A DNA stretch of 64,000 nt from Pedobacter sp. Bi126 (GCF_918698245.1 NZ_CAKKMS010000002.1:62001-126000), one strand, 5' to 3'; counted from the first letter of the stretch, positions 1 through 9,756 are shown. Notes: generated from the letters alone by a model not told the origin. Made by a program: numbers and translations.

Positions 1-1
1 A

Positions 2-2509
2 ATTGATCCGATAAACAAAAAACATAGCTATACGAAGATCAATTTTGCCATCAGGGCCATTCAGGAAGATTTTAATCATCAAATATGGATCGGCACCGAA
101 GGTGGAGGTTTACTGCTTTTTGATCCCGAAACCAAAAAAATAAAGCGGTACATCCAGAGCGATGGGCTACCAAGTAATTCGGTGCTCAATATCCTTCAGG
201 ATGCCCAAGGTAATTTGTGGTGTAGTACTTATAACGGTTTATCAAAATTTGATGTTACACACCAAAGCTTTAAAAACTATTATGCTACCGATGGCTTACA
301 AAGCAATCAGTTTAATTATAATGCTGCATTAAAACTTGCAAACGGTAACTTTTTGTTTGGTGGAATTGGTGGCTTCAATTTGTTTTCGCCCGATAGCATT
401 AAGAAAAATAAAAGGATACCCAAAATGGTGCTGACCGATTTTAGGATCAATAATATTCCGCTCGATCAGGATTCGGGTTATAACGATATCTCTGTTGTTA
501 ATTTAGCACGCATAGAAATCCCATATAGTGCTGCGGTGATTTCTATCGATTATGCGGCAATAGAATTCTCTTTTCAGGATCAGATTTCTTATGCCTATTA
601 CCTGGAAGGTTGGGATAGAGACTGGAATTATGTAAACAAATTAAGCACAGCCTATTATTCCAGGTTAAATGAAGGTGAGTATAAACTGCACATTAAAAGT
701 ACCGATACCGAAGGTGCCTGGAGCAACAACGAAAAGATTGTAATGATTAGGATTTTACCCCCTTGGTACCGCACCTGGTGGGCCTATACCATTTACCTTA
801 TTATAGGGTCTTCCCTGTTTTATCTTTTTCAGACCTATCGCAACCGCCAGAGAAGATTAAAACACGAGGTAGAGATTACCAACCTTAAAATGGAGCGTGA
901 AAAAGACCTTAATGAGAAAAAACTGAATTTCTTTACCAATATTTCGCACGAGCTGAGAACGCCATTGACCTTAATTGTTAATCCGATTAAAGACATTATC
1001 CATAAGAAAGACCCAGGGCAAGAGAAGAACGATTTAAATGTTGTTTACCGCAATTCGAGGCGTTTGTTAAGCCTGGTAGATCAGTTATTACTGTTTAGAA
1101 AAACAGAAAGTGAGAACGATGCATTGAAGATTGTAAGGATCAACCTCTACAAATTTACAAACGAGATTTTCCTCTGCTTTAATTATTTGGCAAAGCAGAA
1201 CCATATAGAATATACTTTTGAGTGCGAGGAGGAAGAACTTGATATTTATGCAGATAAAGACAAGCTCGAAATCGTTTTCTTTAACCTGCTCTCTAACGCG
1301 CTTAAATTTACACCAAAAGGCGGTTTTGTGAAATTTAGTGTTAAAACCCTAGGTATGCGGGTGCAGATCGAGGTGAGCGATAGTGGTCCGGGCATACCGG
1401 CGCATGTAGGTGAAAAATTATTCGATAAATTTTATAAAGTAATGTCGAACGAATCGCTGAAGATGGGTTTCGGTATTGGGCTTTACCTGGCCAAAAACTT
1501 TGTAGAATTGCATAAAGGGAAAATTTCATTCCGTTCCAATCAGGGAATGGGTACCATCTTTTTGATCGATATTCCGGTTGGGGAGCCAAACTTGCAGCAA
1601 AGTGGTGTTTTCCAAAACGAATTGACTTATGTAAACGAGCTCATTGCGCAGGAGGAAGAAGCAGAAAATAACGATGCCGAGAATGTGGGCAACCTTGAAT
1701 TGCTCATTTCAGATTTACACTCGATTTTGGTTATTGATGACAACCCCGAAATTATTGATTACATCAAGCATATTTTTCAGGATAACTTCAAAATTTACAA
1801 GGCCGAAAATGGTACAGATGGATTAAAACTCTGTAAAGAATATTTGCCTGATATCGTAATATCTGACGTAAACATGGATGGCCTTAACGGTATCGAACTC
1901 TGTAAGGCGATTAAAGAGGATTCTGCCTTGAGCCATATCCCGGTAATTCTATTAACCGGCGACCCTAGTCCGGAGGTAAAACTTAAGGGAATCGAAGTTG
2001 GTGCCTACGATTTTATCAGTAAACCCTTCGATAAAGAGCTTTTTACAGCCAAAATTAATAGCATTATTAAAAACAGGACCAATCTTCAGTCTTATTTCTA
2101 CAATGAAATAACCTTGAAGAGTGATGCCCATAAAGTATCTCATGAGGATAAGGGCTTTCTTCAAAAGTGCATTACCATTATAGAAGAAAACCTGATGGAA
2201 GACAGTTTTAACGTAAAAACACTGGCATCTGATCTTGGAATGAGCCATTCTAATCTCTACAAAAGGATCAAGGCCACTTCAGGTCAGTCTATAAATGGTT
2301 TTATTCGTTTTATCAGACTCAGAAAGGCAGCCGAATTGTTAATCAATACCAATTTAAATATTAACGAAGCTGCCTTTCGGGTAGGTATAAATGATAGTAA
2401 ATACTTTAGAGAACAGTTTCAGAAGCTGTTTAAATTAACGCCGTCAGAATTTATAAAGAAACACCGCAAAAGTTTTCATAAATACTATAATATTAATGCC
2501 ACAACATAA
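2..2509 (+). CDS. Hybrid two-component system regulator (HTCS), 5' end outside window
   Basis: The reading frame is open from the first bases, so the true start lies upstream. The visible order is: end of a two-component-regulator propeller (repeats such as IWIGTEGGGL and LWCSTYNGL), a Y_Y_Y domain, one membrane segment near base 780-830, a histidine kinase (H-box NISHELRTPLT, N-box NLLSNALKFT, G-boxes DSGPGIP and FGIGLYLAKN), a receiver domain (VIDDN, phosphoacceptor in ISDVNMDG, LLTGD, SKPF) and a C-terminal AraC-type DNA-binding domain. Known HTCS proteins sense a periplasmic oligosaccharide and activate the adjacent polysaccharide locus through this domain. It lies directly upstream of six carbohydrate-active genes in the same orientation. 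Inference: it controls the SusC promoters that share a conserved box. Family assignment is very secure; the ligand is unknown. Confidence 0.96.
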   Translation: MDPINKKHSYTKINFAIRAIQEDFNHQIWIGTEGGGLLLFDPETKKIKRYIQSDGLPSNSVLNILQDAQGNLWCSTYNGLSKFDVTHQSFKNYYATDGLQSNQFNYNAALKLANGNFLFGGIGGFNLFSPDSIKKNKRIPKMVLTDFRINNIPLDQDSGYNDISVVNLARIEIPYSAAVISIDYAAIEFSFQDQISYAYYLEGWDRDWNYVNKLSTAYYSRLNEGEYKLHIKSTDTEGAWSNNEKIVMIRILPPWYRTWWAYTIYLIIGSSLFYLFQTYRNRQRRLKHEVEITNLKMEREKDLNEKKLNFFTNISHELRTPLTLIVNPIKDIIHKKDPGQEKNDLNVVYRNSRRLLSLVDQLLLFRKTESENDALKIVRINLYKFTNEIFLCFNYLAKQNHIEYTFECEEEELDIYADKDKLEIVFFNLLSNALKFTPKGGFVKFSVKTLGMRVQIEVSDSGPGIPAHVGEKLFDKFYKVMSNESLKMGFGIGLYLAKNFVELHKGKISFRSNQGMGTIFLIDIPVGEPNLQQSGVFQNELTYVNELIAQEEEAENNDAENVGNLELLISDLHSILVIDDNPEIIDYIKHIFQDNFKIYKAENGTDGLKLCKEYLPDIVISDVNMDGLNGIELCKAIKEDSALSHIPVILLTGDPSPEVKLKGIEVGAYDFISKPFDKELFTAKINSIIKNRTNLQSYFYNEITLKSDAHKVSHEDKGFLQKCITIIEENLMEDSFNVKTLASDLGMSHSNLYKRIKATSGQSINGFIRFIRLRKAAELLINTNLNINEAAFRVGINDSKYFREQFQKLFKLTPSEFIKKHRKSFHKYYNINATT

Positions 2510-2550
2510 AAGTTACGCTATTTTGGTTTTTAAATGCGTTTATCTTAAAA

Positions 2551-2583
2551 CGCCCCCTGCAAAGTATGATTTAACCCCCTGTG
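2551..2583 (+). promoter_or_regulatory. Possible diverged HTCS box upstream of enzyme genes
   Basis: CCCCCTG occurs at 2553-2559 and 2575-2581, a direct repeat with a 22-base period. The second copy is preceded by TTAA. The three SusC promoters carry CCCCTA and CCCCTC with a 21-base period, the second preceded by TTA, so this may be a weaker version of the same site. The AAACGT pair seen at the SusC promoters is not present here in the same spacing. The assignment is tentative. Confidence 0.3.
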
Positions 2584-2650
2584 TAAAGCTTAAAAATTTC
2601 GGTACTTCGGCTTCACCAAATGTAAGAAACCGAGCAGCCTAAAACGTATA

Positions 2651-3976
2651 ATGTATCAATCCCTAAATAAAAGTATATTTCTAATCTGTACATTCATCGG
2701 TATCAACCTGATGAGTGTTGCACAAGAAACACAACTGAGTACAATTGCCAGTAACGGCTGGGCAAACAACTCGGTAAATACTGTTATTTTCCGTAAAAAT
2801 TCGTTAATCAGTTTTAAAGATAGCCAGTATGCTGCCTATTATAATCACGAACAACATGTGGTATTGGCTAAACGCAAAATCGGCTCAACCCGTTGGTTAT
2901 TAGTTACTACGCCTTATAAAGGTGATGCTACCGACGCTCATAAATCAATTAGCATTATGGTAGATGGTGATGGTTTCCTTCATATTGCCTGGGGCCAGCA
3001 TAATAACAGTCTAAACTATGCCAAATCAGTTTCAGCAGGTTCATTAACCTTAGGGAATAAAGAAGTTATGCTTTCTGTAAAGGAAAATAAAGTCAGTTAT
3101 CCTGAGTTTTATAAGCTGGCAAACGGCGATCTCTTATTTTTTTACCGTGATGGTGGCTCTGGAAACGGAAACCTGATGATTAACCGTTATAGCCTGAAGA
3201 CTAAAAAATGGACACGTGTGCAGGATGGGATGATTGATGGTGAAGGACAACGAAATGCATATTGGCAGGTAGCTATAGATCAGGTTGGAACCATCCATTT
3301 ATCGTGGGTGTGGCGCGAAAGCCCCGATGTAGCCAGTAACCATGATTTATGTTATGCCAAATCAACCGATGGAGGTTTAAACTGGTTAAAATCTACCAAT
3401 GAAAAATATAGTCTTCCCATTACTGCTGGCAACGCAGAATATGCACTTAAAATTCCGCAAAAAAGCGAGCTGATTAACCAGACATCGATGTTTGCAGATG
3501 CCAAAGGCAAGGTGTTTATTGCCGGTTATTGGCGTGATACGAACGAAACCATACCACAATATCACCTGGTTTTTAAAACAGACGACCATTGGAAAGTAAG
3601 CAACCTTAATTTTAGAAAAACGGCTTTTAGTTTAAGTGGAGGAGGTACTAAACAGATTCCGATTTCGCGGCCACAGATTATCGTTTGGCCAAATGGAAAA
3701 TATTATGCTGCGGGATTGTTGTTTAGGGATGCTGAACGAGGTAGTAAGGTTTCAATTGCTTTGAATGGTGAGCTCGGATCAGGAAATTGGAGAATTAAAG
3801 ACCTTACTAAAACAAGTATAGGCGATTGGGAACCCAGTTACGATACCGAACTTTGGAAAAGCAAAGGGATTTTAAGCCTGTTTCTGCAGCATGTTACCCA
3901 GGTTGATGGAGAAGGGAAAGCAAATCAGCCACCAACAATAGTGCAGGCCCTAGATTGGAAACCAAAAAATAAATAA
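2651..3976 (+). CDS. BNR_4-type seven-bladed propeller protein, putative secreted glycoside hydrolase or polysaccharide lyase
   Basis: The 441-residue protein has a signal peptide (hydrophobic residues 8-22, ending SVAQ). The rest reads as a BNR_4-type beta-propeller: QYAAYYNHEQHVVLAKR (near residues 57-73), DAHKSISIMVDGDGFLHIAW, then repeated short blades. Known members of this group include ulvan lyases (PL24/PL25) and the GH145 alpha-L-rhamnosidases that act on arabinogalactan side chains. Conserved histidines (DAHKS, WGQHNN) fit that group, but I cannot assign the reaction. It is the first gene after the HTCS and is followed after 15 bases by the two-module GH43, so it is probably co-transcribed. 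In this context removal of terminal rhamnose, or cleavage next to uronic acids, is the most plausible role. The fold is fairly secure; the activity is open. Confidence 0.75.
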   Translation: MYQSLNKSIFLICTFIGINLMSVAQETQLSTIASNGWANNSVNTVIFRKNSLISFKDSQYAAYYNHEQHVVLAKRKIGSTRWLLVTTPYKGDATDAHKSISIMVDGDGFLHIAWGQHNNSLNYAKSVSAGSLTLGNKEVMLSVKENKVSYPEFYKLANGDLLFFYRDGGSGNGNLMINRYSLKTKKWTRVQDGMIDGEGQRNAYWQVAIDQVGTIHLSWVWRESPDVASNHDLCYAKSTDGGLNWLKSTNEKYSLPITAGNAEYALKIPQKSELINQTSMFADAKGKVFIAGYWRDTNETIPQYHLVFKTDDHWKVSNLNFRKTAFSLSGGGTKQIPISRPQIIVWPNGKYYAAGLLFRDAERGSKVSIALNGELGSGNWRIKDLTKTSIGDWEPSYDTELWKSKGILSLFLQHVTQVDGEGKANQPPTIVQALDWKPKNK

Positions 3977-3991
3977 TGAATTAACCTTAAA

Positions 3992-6163
3992 ATGAAACAT
4001 TCCATTATAAAATATAACTTTTCTCTACTTGCTGTTTTGTTCTTGTTATCAATAAATCTGGTAGAGGCACAAAGCAAAAAAACAGCTAAAGTATCCAAAG
4101 AAAATACGGCGTATTTATTTGCTTATTTTACCGGAAACGCTAAAGCGGAAGAAGCGATCCGTTTTGCTGTGAGCACCGATGCTTACCATTACAAGGCTTT
4201 AAACAATAATACTCCAATCATTTCTTCCGAAAAAATCAGCAGTACCGGAGGTATACGCGATCCACATATTTTGCGGGGCGAAGATGACAAAACCTTTTAC
4301 ATGGTGGCTACCGATATGGTTTCGGCCAATGGCTGGAATTCGAACAGGGCAATGGTATTGCTTAAATCAAATGATCTGATCCATTGGACATCGGCAGTTG
4401 TTAATATTCAAAAACGTTTTCCAAATAATGAAAATCTGCTACGTGTTTGGGCTCCACAGACTATTTACGATAAAACAGCCAAAAAATATATGGTTTATTG
4501 GTCAATGAAGCATGGCGATGATCCTGATAAAATTTATTATGCTTACGCCAATGCAGATTTTACAGATTTGGAGACAGTTCCAAAACAGCTCTTTTTTAGC
4601 CCAACCAACGGTTCTTGTATTGATGGCGACATTATTTACGATAAAGGGAAATACAATTTATTCTTTAAAACAGAAGGAAATAGCAATGGCATAAAAAAAG
4701 CAGTTTCTAATCAACTCACCACAGGTTATGTACAACAGGATAAATATTTACAACAGACCAAAGAGGCTGTAGAAGGAGCTGGTGTTTTTAAACTGAACCA
4801 TAGCGACGAATATATCCTGATGTACGATGTATATATGAAAGGCCGCTATCAGTTTACCAAAAGTAAAGATCTCGCAAATTTTAGTGTAGTGGATCAAGAT
4901 ATTACCATGGATTTTCACCCAAGGCACGGAACTATTTTGCCTATTAATCAAAAAGAGTTAAACCGGTTGCTCAATCAGTGGTATACTGTCGAATCTGTTT
5001 TGCAAAGCGCACAGAATAAGGCAATCAACCAAAATAATATTGTTTTAGATAGCGTGAACCAAAAACTTTATCTGCCTGTAAATTATGGGACTGATTTAAA
5101 AGCTTTTGACCCGCAGTTTAATACCTTTAATCAAATCAGTATCGCGCCAAAAGGGAAATTAGATTTTACTAAAGGCGCTGTAAAAATTAAGGTAGGTATT
5201 GCCAATCAACAACCTAAAATTTATTCGGTAAGTGTAGCTGTAGCGAATAATCCTGTTTTAAAAGGTTATTACGCAGATCCGGAAATTTTATATTCCAATA
5301 AAACAGGCAAATATTACATCTATCCAACCAGCGATGGTTTTAACAACTGGAGTGGTACCTATTTTAAAAGTTTTTCATCAACTGATCTCGTTAACTGGAC
5401 AGATGAAGGTAAAATACTAGACCTTGAAAAAGATGTTTCGTGGGCGAAAAAGAATGCCTGGGCTCCCACCATTATCGAAAAGAAAGTAAACGGCGTTTAT
5501 AAGTATTTTTATTATTTCACAGCAGCACAGAAAATTGGAGTTGCTGTTGCTGATCATCCAGCTGGACCGTTTAAGGATAGTGGTGAGGCTTTAATTTCAA
5601 GCAGACCAAAAGGAATAAAAGGCGGGCAAGAGATCGATCCTGATGTATTTAACGATCCCAAAACCAACAAAAGTTATCTGTATTGGGGAAATGGGTATAT
5701 GGCCGTTGCACCATTAAAAGAAGATATGGTTTCGATTGATACCAATGAGATTAAAGTTATTACACCAAACAACGGTTTTAGAGAAGGAACCGAAGTTTTT
5801 TATCGTAATGGAAAGTATTACTTCTTATGGTCTGAAGATGATACACGGAGCGAAAATTATCGGGTACGTTATGGCTTTTCTGATTCGCCTATAGGAAAAA
5901 TAACCATTCCGGAAAATAACCTGATTCTGGCAAAAGATGTAGCACAAGGTATTTACGGAACAGGGCACAACAGTGTAATCAAAGTTAACGGAAAAGATGA
6001 ATGGTATATGGTTTACCATCGTTTTACCCGACCAAAAGGAATTTCGATGGGGAGTGCTGCAGGCTACAACCGCGAAGTTTGCATCGATAAAATGGAATTT
6101 AATACTGATGGAACTATTAAACCTGTGATACTAACCATAAACGGCATTAAACCAATACACTAA
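3992..6163 (+). CDS. Secreted two-module family 43 glycoside hydrolase
   Basis: The 723-residue protein has a signal peptide ending at VEAQ (residue 27) and two five-bladed GH43 modules. Module 1 (about 40-320) has GGIRDPH (D90 as base), SCIDGDI (D211) and AVEGAGVF (E261 as acid). Module 2 (about 422-715) has YYADPEI (D429), EIDPDVF (D549) and FREGTEVF (E598). Both modules therefore keep the Asp-Asp-Glu triad and could both be active. Module 2 resembles arabinofuranosidase or galactosidase GH43 proteins found in Bacteroidetes arabinogalactan loci; I do not assign a subfamily. The stop codon overlaps the ATG of the next gene (TAATG), indicating translational coupling. Two intact GH43 modules in one chain are less common than one. 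Confidence 0.88.
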   Translation: MKHSIIKYNFSLLAVLFLLSINLVEAQSKKTAKVSKENTAYLFAYFTGNAKAEEAIRFAVSTDAYHYKALNNNTPIISSEKISSTGGIRDPHILRGEDDKTFYMVATDMVSANGWNSNRAMVLLKSNDLIHWTSAVVNIQKRFPNNENLLRVWAPQTIYDKTAKKYMVYWSMKHGDDPDKIYYAYANADFTDLETVPKQLFFSPTNGSCIDGDIIYDKGKYNLFFKTEGNSNGIKKAVSNQLTTGYVQQDKYLQQTKEAVEGAGVFKLNHSDEYILMYDVYMKGRYQFTKSKDLANFSVVDQDITMDFHPRHGTILPINQKELNRLLNQWYTVESVLQSAQNKAINQNNIVLDSVNQKLYLPVNYGTDLKAFDPQFNTFNQISIAPKGKLDFTKGAVKIKVGIANQQPKIYSVSVAVANNPVLKGYYADPEILYSNKTGKYYIYPTSDGFNNWSGTYFKSFSSTDLVNWTDEGKILDLEKDVSWAKKNAWAPTIIEKKVNGVYKYFYYFTAAQKIGVAVADHPAGPFKDSGEALISSRPKGIKGGQEIDPDVFNDPKTNKSYLYWGNGYMAVAPLKEDMVSIDTNEIKVITPNNGFREGTEVFYRNGKYYFLWSEDDTRSENYRVRYGFSDSPIGKITIPENNLILAKDVAQGIYGTGHNSVIKVNGKDEWYMVYHRFTRPKGISMGSAAGYNREVCIDKMEFNTDGTIKPVILTINGIKPIH

Positions 6164-7296
6164 TGAAACTAAAATTGTATAAGGCGCTTTTCTTATTGTT
6201 GTTTTTTAGCAGCACAGTTGTAAATGCACAAACTTCAACTTCAAAAGAGGAAGTGCTCGAAATGATCAATCGCGCAAATACCTATTGGCAAGGTAACAAT
6301 AAACCCGAAGTACGTGCTTTTTGGGATCATGCTGCTTACCATACCGGAAATATGGAGGTTTATGGAATTACCAAGAACGAAGCTTACCGTAAATATTCAG
6401 AAGATTGGGCCGTTTATAACAAATGGATGGGCGCAAAATCAACTGATAAATCCAACTGGAAATATAAATATGGCGAAACAGATGAGCATGTGCTGTTTGG
6501 CGATTGGCAGATCTGTTTTCAAACCTATATCGATTTATACCACTTAAAACCCGAAGAATATAAAATTGCAAGGGCAAAAGAGGTAATGCAATACGAAATG
6601 AACACACCCAATAACGACTATTGGTGGTGGGCCGATGGTTTGTACATGGTAATGCCTGTTATGACCAAACTTTATAAAGTAACTGGAGACCAAAAATACC
6701 TCGATAAGCTGTACGAATATTTTATGTATTCGAATAGCATTATGTACGATAAAAAGGAAAAACTTTATTACCGGGATGCCAAATATGTTTATCCGATGCA
6801 TAAAAGTGTAAACGGCAAAAAAGATTTTTGGGCAAGAGGCGATGGTTGGGTGTTTGCAGGTTTAGCCAAAGTGTTAAAAGATCTGCCCCTTAACGATCCA
6901 CATCGGAACGAATACCTGAGCAAGTACCAGAATATGGCCAAAGCAATTGTTAAAAGCCAGCAGGCAGAAGGTTATTGGACCAGAAGTATCCTCGATCCAC
7001 AACATGCCCCTGGACCAGAAACCAGTGGAACAGCCTTTTTTACTTATGGTTTGTTATGGGGGATAAACAACGGTTATTTAAAAGAAAAAAACTATTTACC
7101 TGCAGCACAAAAAGCATGGACATATCTAACTAAAACCGCATTACAACCTAACGGTAAACTGGGATATGTACAGCCGATAGGAGAGAAAGCCATTCCGGGT
7201 CAGGTGGTTGATGTAAATTCTACAGCGAATTTTGGCGTAGGGGCCTTTTTATTGGCTGGATGTGAGATGTATCGTCATTTATCAAACAAAAACTAA
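6163..7296 (+). CDS. GH105/GH88-type unsaturated glycuronyl hydrolase
   Basis: The 377-residue protein has a signal peptide ending near VNAQ (residue 23). It has the (alpha/alpha)6-barrel signatures of the YteR/GH105 group: NDYWWWADGLYM with D158 at the position of the catalytic Asp, DFWARGDGWVFAGLAKV, and PETSGTAFFTYGLLWGI. Known enzymes hydrolyse the 4,5-unsaturated uronic acid left at the non-reducing end by polysaccharide lyases. In this locus the product could come from a lyase acting on glucuronate-capped arabinogalactan or on rhamnogalacturonan; substrate preference cannot be read from sequence. Its start overlaps the preceding stop codon, and DUF2264 follows after 16 bases. Length is normal for the family. 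Confidence 0.9.
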   Translation: MKLKLYKALFLLLFFSSTVVNAQTSTSKEEVLEMINRANTYWQGNNKPEVRAFWDHAAYHTGNMEVYGITKNEAYRKYSEDWAVYNKWMGAKSTDKSNWKYKYGETDEHVLFGDWQICFQTYIDLYHLKPEEYKIARAKEVMQYEMNTPNNDYWWWADGLYMVMPVMTKLYKVTGDQKYLDKLYEYFMYSNSIMYDKKEKLYYRDAKYVYPMHKSVNGKKDFWARGDGWVFAGLAKVLKDLPLNDPHRNEYLSKYQNMAKAIVKSQQAEGYWTRSILDPQHAPGPETSGTAFFTYGLLWGINNGYLKEKNYLPAAQKAWTYLTKTALQPNGKLGYVQPIGEKAIPGQVVDVNSTANFGVGAFLLAGCEMYRHLSNKN

Positions 7297-7312
7297 ATTT
7301 TTATAGGAAAAA

Positions 7313-8560
7313 ATGAGACTTAAAAATATTTTAATTACGGGTTTATTGATCGTCTTGGCTGGTGGTTCTGCATTTGCGCAAAAGAAAACCAAGAATACCA
7401 AAAATGCGGTTTTAACCGATCGGCAGTTTTGGTTGCAACAGATGGATAAGATGGTGAAACCCGTTTTGTATAACCTGGCTAAAGACAGCCTGCGTATTGC
7501 GATGCCAAAAGTTACTTCTATCCATATTGATAATAAAGAACACCGCATTAAAGTACAATATGTAGAAGTTTTGGGTAGGGTTTTAAGTGGTATTGCGCCA
7601 TGGTTGCAGTTAGAGGGAGGTTCGACAGAAGAAGTAGCTTTAAGGAAACAGTACCGGGAGTGGGCCATTCAGGGACTAAAAAATGCTTTAGATTCTAATG
7701 CCAAAGATTTTATGAATTTCGATATTGGTGGGCAACAACTGGTAGATGCTTCTTATGTTGCATTAGCTTTGGTACGTGCACCTTGGTTATGGGAAAATCT
7801 GGATAAGAAGAACCAGGAACTGATGATGAAATCGATCGTTACCACCAGAAGATTCAAACCTGTTTTTTCTAACTGGTTACTTTTTTCTGCCATGAACGAG
7901 GCTTTTCTGGCTAAGTTCGGTTACAGCTGGGATCCTATGCGTGTTGATTATGCGCTGCAACAAATGGAACAATGGTATACAGGCGATGGAATGTACACCG
8001 ATGGAACATCCTTTGCATTCGATTATTATAATAGTTATGTTATTCACCCTTATCTGGCTACTTTGGCAAATATCATTGGTGCTAAAACGAACAGTTATAA
8101 AGAGATGTTCGAGAAGATTAAAAAGCGCAATGAGCGGTATGCCATCATTCAGGAAAGATTAATCAACGCCGATGGCACTTACCCGGCAACAGGTCGCTCC
8201 ATCATTTATCGTGGTGCTGCATTTCATCATTTGGCCGATATGGCCTGGAGAAAAGCATTGCCAAAACAGTTAAGTCCGGCTCAGGTACGGTGCGCTTTAA
8301 CCGCTGTAATCAAAAAAACTTTAGAGAGCCCTACAACCTATAAAAATGGTTGGTTAACAATAGGCTTATATGGCGATCAGCCAAATCTTGGCGATTTCTA
8401 TAACAACCAGGGAAGCCCATATATTGCTTCAAATATCTTTTTGCCATTAGGTTTGCCAGAAGCAGACCCATTTTGGACCAGCCCAGCAGAGAAATGGAGT
8501 GCGCAAAAGATCTGGAGTGGCGAGAATTTTGAAAACGATCACAGTGCCAGTTTAAAATAA
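7313..8560 (+). CDS. DUF2264 family secreted protein, possible glucuronidase
   Basis: The 415-residue protein has a signal peptide (ending GSAFAQ, about residue 22) and an all-helical body typical of DUF2264: LGRVLSGIAPWLQL, FDIGGQQLVDASYVALALVRAPWLWENL, NNWLLFSAMNEAF-like text and YTDGTSFAFDYYNSYVIHPYL. From memory, DUF2264 proteins of Bacteroides arabinogalactan loci have been placed in a beta-glucuronidase glycoside hydrolase family (GH154); this should be confirmed. Its position between GH105 and a GH43 galactanase-like gene fits removal of glucuronate from galactan side chains. The gene starts 16 bases after GH105, so it is probably in the same operon. Family assignment is firm; catalytic role is inferred. 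Confidence 0.82.
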   Translation: MRLKNILITGLLIVLAGGSAFAQKKTKNTKNAVLTDRQFWLQQMDKMVKPVLYNLAKDSLRIAMPKVTSIHIDNKEHRIKVQYVEVLGRVLSGIAPWLQLEGGSTEEVALRKQYREWAIQGLKNALDSNAKDFMNFDIGGQQLVDASYVALALVRAPWLWENLDKKNQELMMKSIVTTRRFKPVFSNWLLFSAMNEAFLAKFGYSWDPMRVDYALQQMEQWYTGDGMYTDGTSFAFDYYNSYVIHPYLATLANIIGAKTNSYKEMFEKIKKRNERYAIIQERLINADGTYPATGRSIIYRGAAFHHLADMAWRKALPKQLSPAQVRCALTAVIKKTLESPTTYKNGWLTIGLYGDQPNLGDFYNNQGSPYIASNIFLPLGLPEADPFWTSPAEKWSAQKIWSGENFENDHSASLK

Positions 8561-8634
8561 ATAGCAGATAGCTATACAATTGAAAAGATGTGGGTAATTA
8601 CCGTCTTTGTAACGTTAAAAATTATTTAATTAAA

Positions 8635-9756
8635 ATGATGAATAAGAGAATCAGTTTTGTTTTAGGATTTATTGCCTTCAGTTTAGGACTAAATAGTTAT
8701 GTTTCAGCACAACAAACATATACTTCTTTTACTCCCGGTAAACTTTGGAAGGATGATAAAGGTGTTCATATTAACGCCCATGGCGGAGGCATTGTCGAAT
8801 ATAAAGGCATTTACTATTGGTTTGGTGAGCATAAGATTGAAGGTGAAAAAGGCAATACGGCACAGGTAGGCGTACATTGCTACTCATCAAAAGATTTATA
8901 CAATTGGAAAGATGAAGGTATTGCACTTCCGGTTTCAGAAGATCTGAAAAGTGACATTGCTAAAGGCTCAATCCTGGAGCGCCCAAAAGTGGTGTATAAC
9001 AAGAAAACCAAAAAGTTTGTGATGTGGTTTCACTTAGAACTTTTAGGCAAAGGTTATGCAGCAGCAAGATCGGGTGTTGCGGTAGCCGATCGCCCAACTG
9101 GTCCATATACTTTTATCAAGAGTTATCGTCCAAATCCGGGGAAAATGCCCTTTTATGCAGCAGGAACAGCAGAAAAAGATATGGTAAATTGCCAGCAACC
9201 GGCCAATAAAAGTGATGGTTTTTTCTGTAGGGATTTTCCCGGTGGGCAAATGGCAAGAGATATGACCGTTTTTGTCGATGATGATGGAAAAGCCTATCAT
9301 ATATTCTCTTCAGAAGAAAATTTTACGTTGCATTTGGCGGAGTTAACCGCTGATTATTTAGGGCATACAGGAAAATTTATCAGAATTTATGTGGGGCAGC
9401 AAACAGAAGCACCAGCTTTGTTTAAGAAAAACGGAACCTACTATATGGTTGGTTCGGGCTGTACAGGCTGGGCGCCAAATCCGGCCAGATGGTTCAAAGC
9501 AAGCTCCATTTGGGGACCTTGGACTTATATGGGTAATCCATGCCAGGGCGAAGGGGCCAAGCTAACCTATGGCGGCCAGAGTACGCATGTATTGCCGGCA
9601 CCAGGCAAAAAAGGAGAATTTATTTTTATGGCTGATAAATGGGAACCGAAAAATGCCATTGATGGCCGTTACTTGTGGTTGCCAATCAAATTTGAGAACG
9701 ATAAAATTTCGATAAACTGGGCAGATGAATGGGATCTGAGCGTGTTTAAAAGGTAG
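8635..9756 (+). CDS. GH43_24-like secreted exo-beta-1,3-galactanase
   Basis: The start is placed at the ATGATG at 8635, giving 373 residues with a compact signal peptide ending VSAQ. An upstream in-frame start at 8590 would add 15 uncharged-poor residues before it and is less likely. Features seen: HGGGIVEYKGIYYWFGE, SILERPKV (E115), ARDMTVFVDDDGKAYHIF, QQTEAPALFKKNGTYYM (E258) and YGGQSTHV (Q315). Known GH43_24 exo-beta-1,3-galactanases lack the usual catalytic Asp and use Glu plus a Gln in such positions, which fits this pattern. The predicted role is to strip the beta-1,3-galactan backbone of type II arabinogalactan, bypassing branches. It follows DUF2264 after 74 bases and precedes a GH35 galactosidase. 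Confidence 0.85.
   Translation: MMNKRISFVLGFIAFSLGLNSYVSAQQTYTSFTPGKLWKDDKGVHINAHGGGIVEYKGIYYWFGEHKIEGEKGNTAQVGVHCYSSKDLYNWKDEGIALPVSEDLKSDIAKGSILERPKVVYNKKTKKFVMWFHLELLGKGYAAARSGVAVADRPTGPYTFIKSYRPNPGKMPFYAAGTAEKDMVNCQQPANKSDGFFCRDFPGGQMARDMTVFVDDDGKAYHIFSSEENFTLHLAELTADYLGHTGKFIRIYVGQQTEAPALFKKNGTYYMVGSGCTGWAPNPARWFKASSIWGPWTYMGNPCQGEGAKLTYGGQSTHVLPAPGKKGEFIFMADKWEPKNAIDGRYLWLPIKFENDKISINWADEWDLSVFKR

Noticed and set aside
8600..8625. ATTACCGT upstream of the GH43 galactanase-like gene, shared with the SusC box
   Set aside because: Only eight bases match and neither CCCCT half is present, so chance similarity is sufficient.
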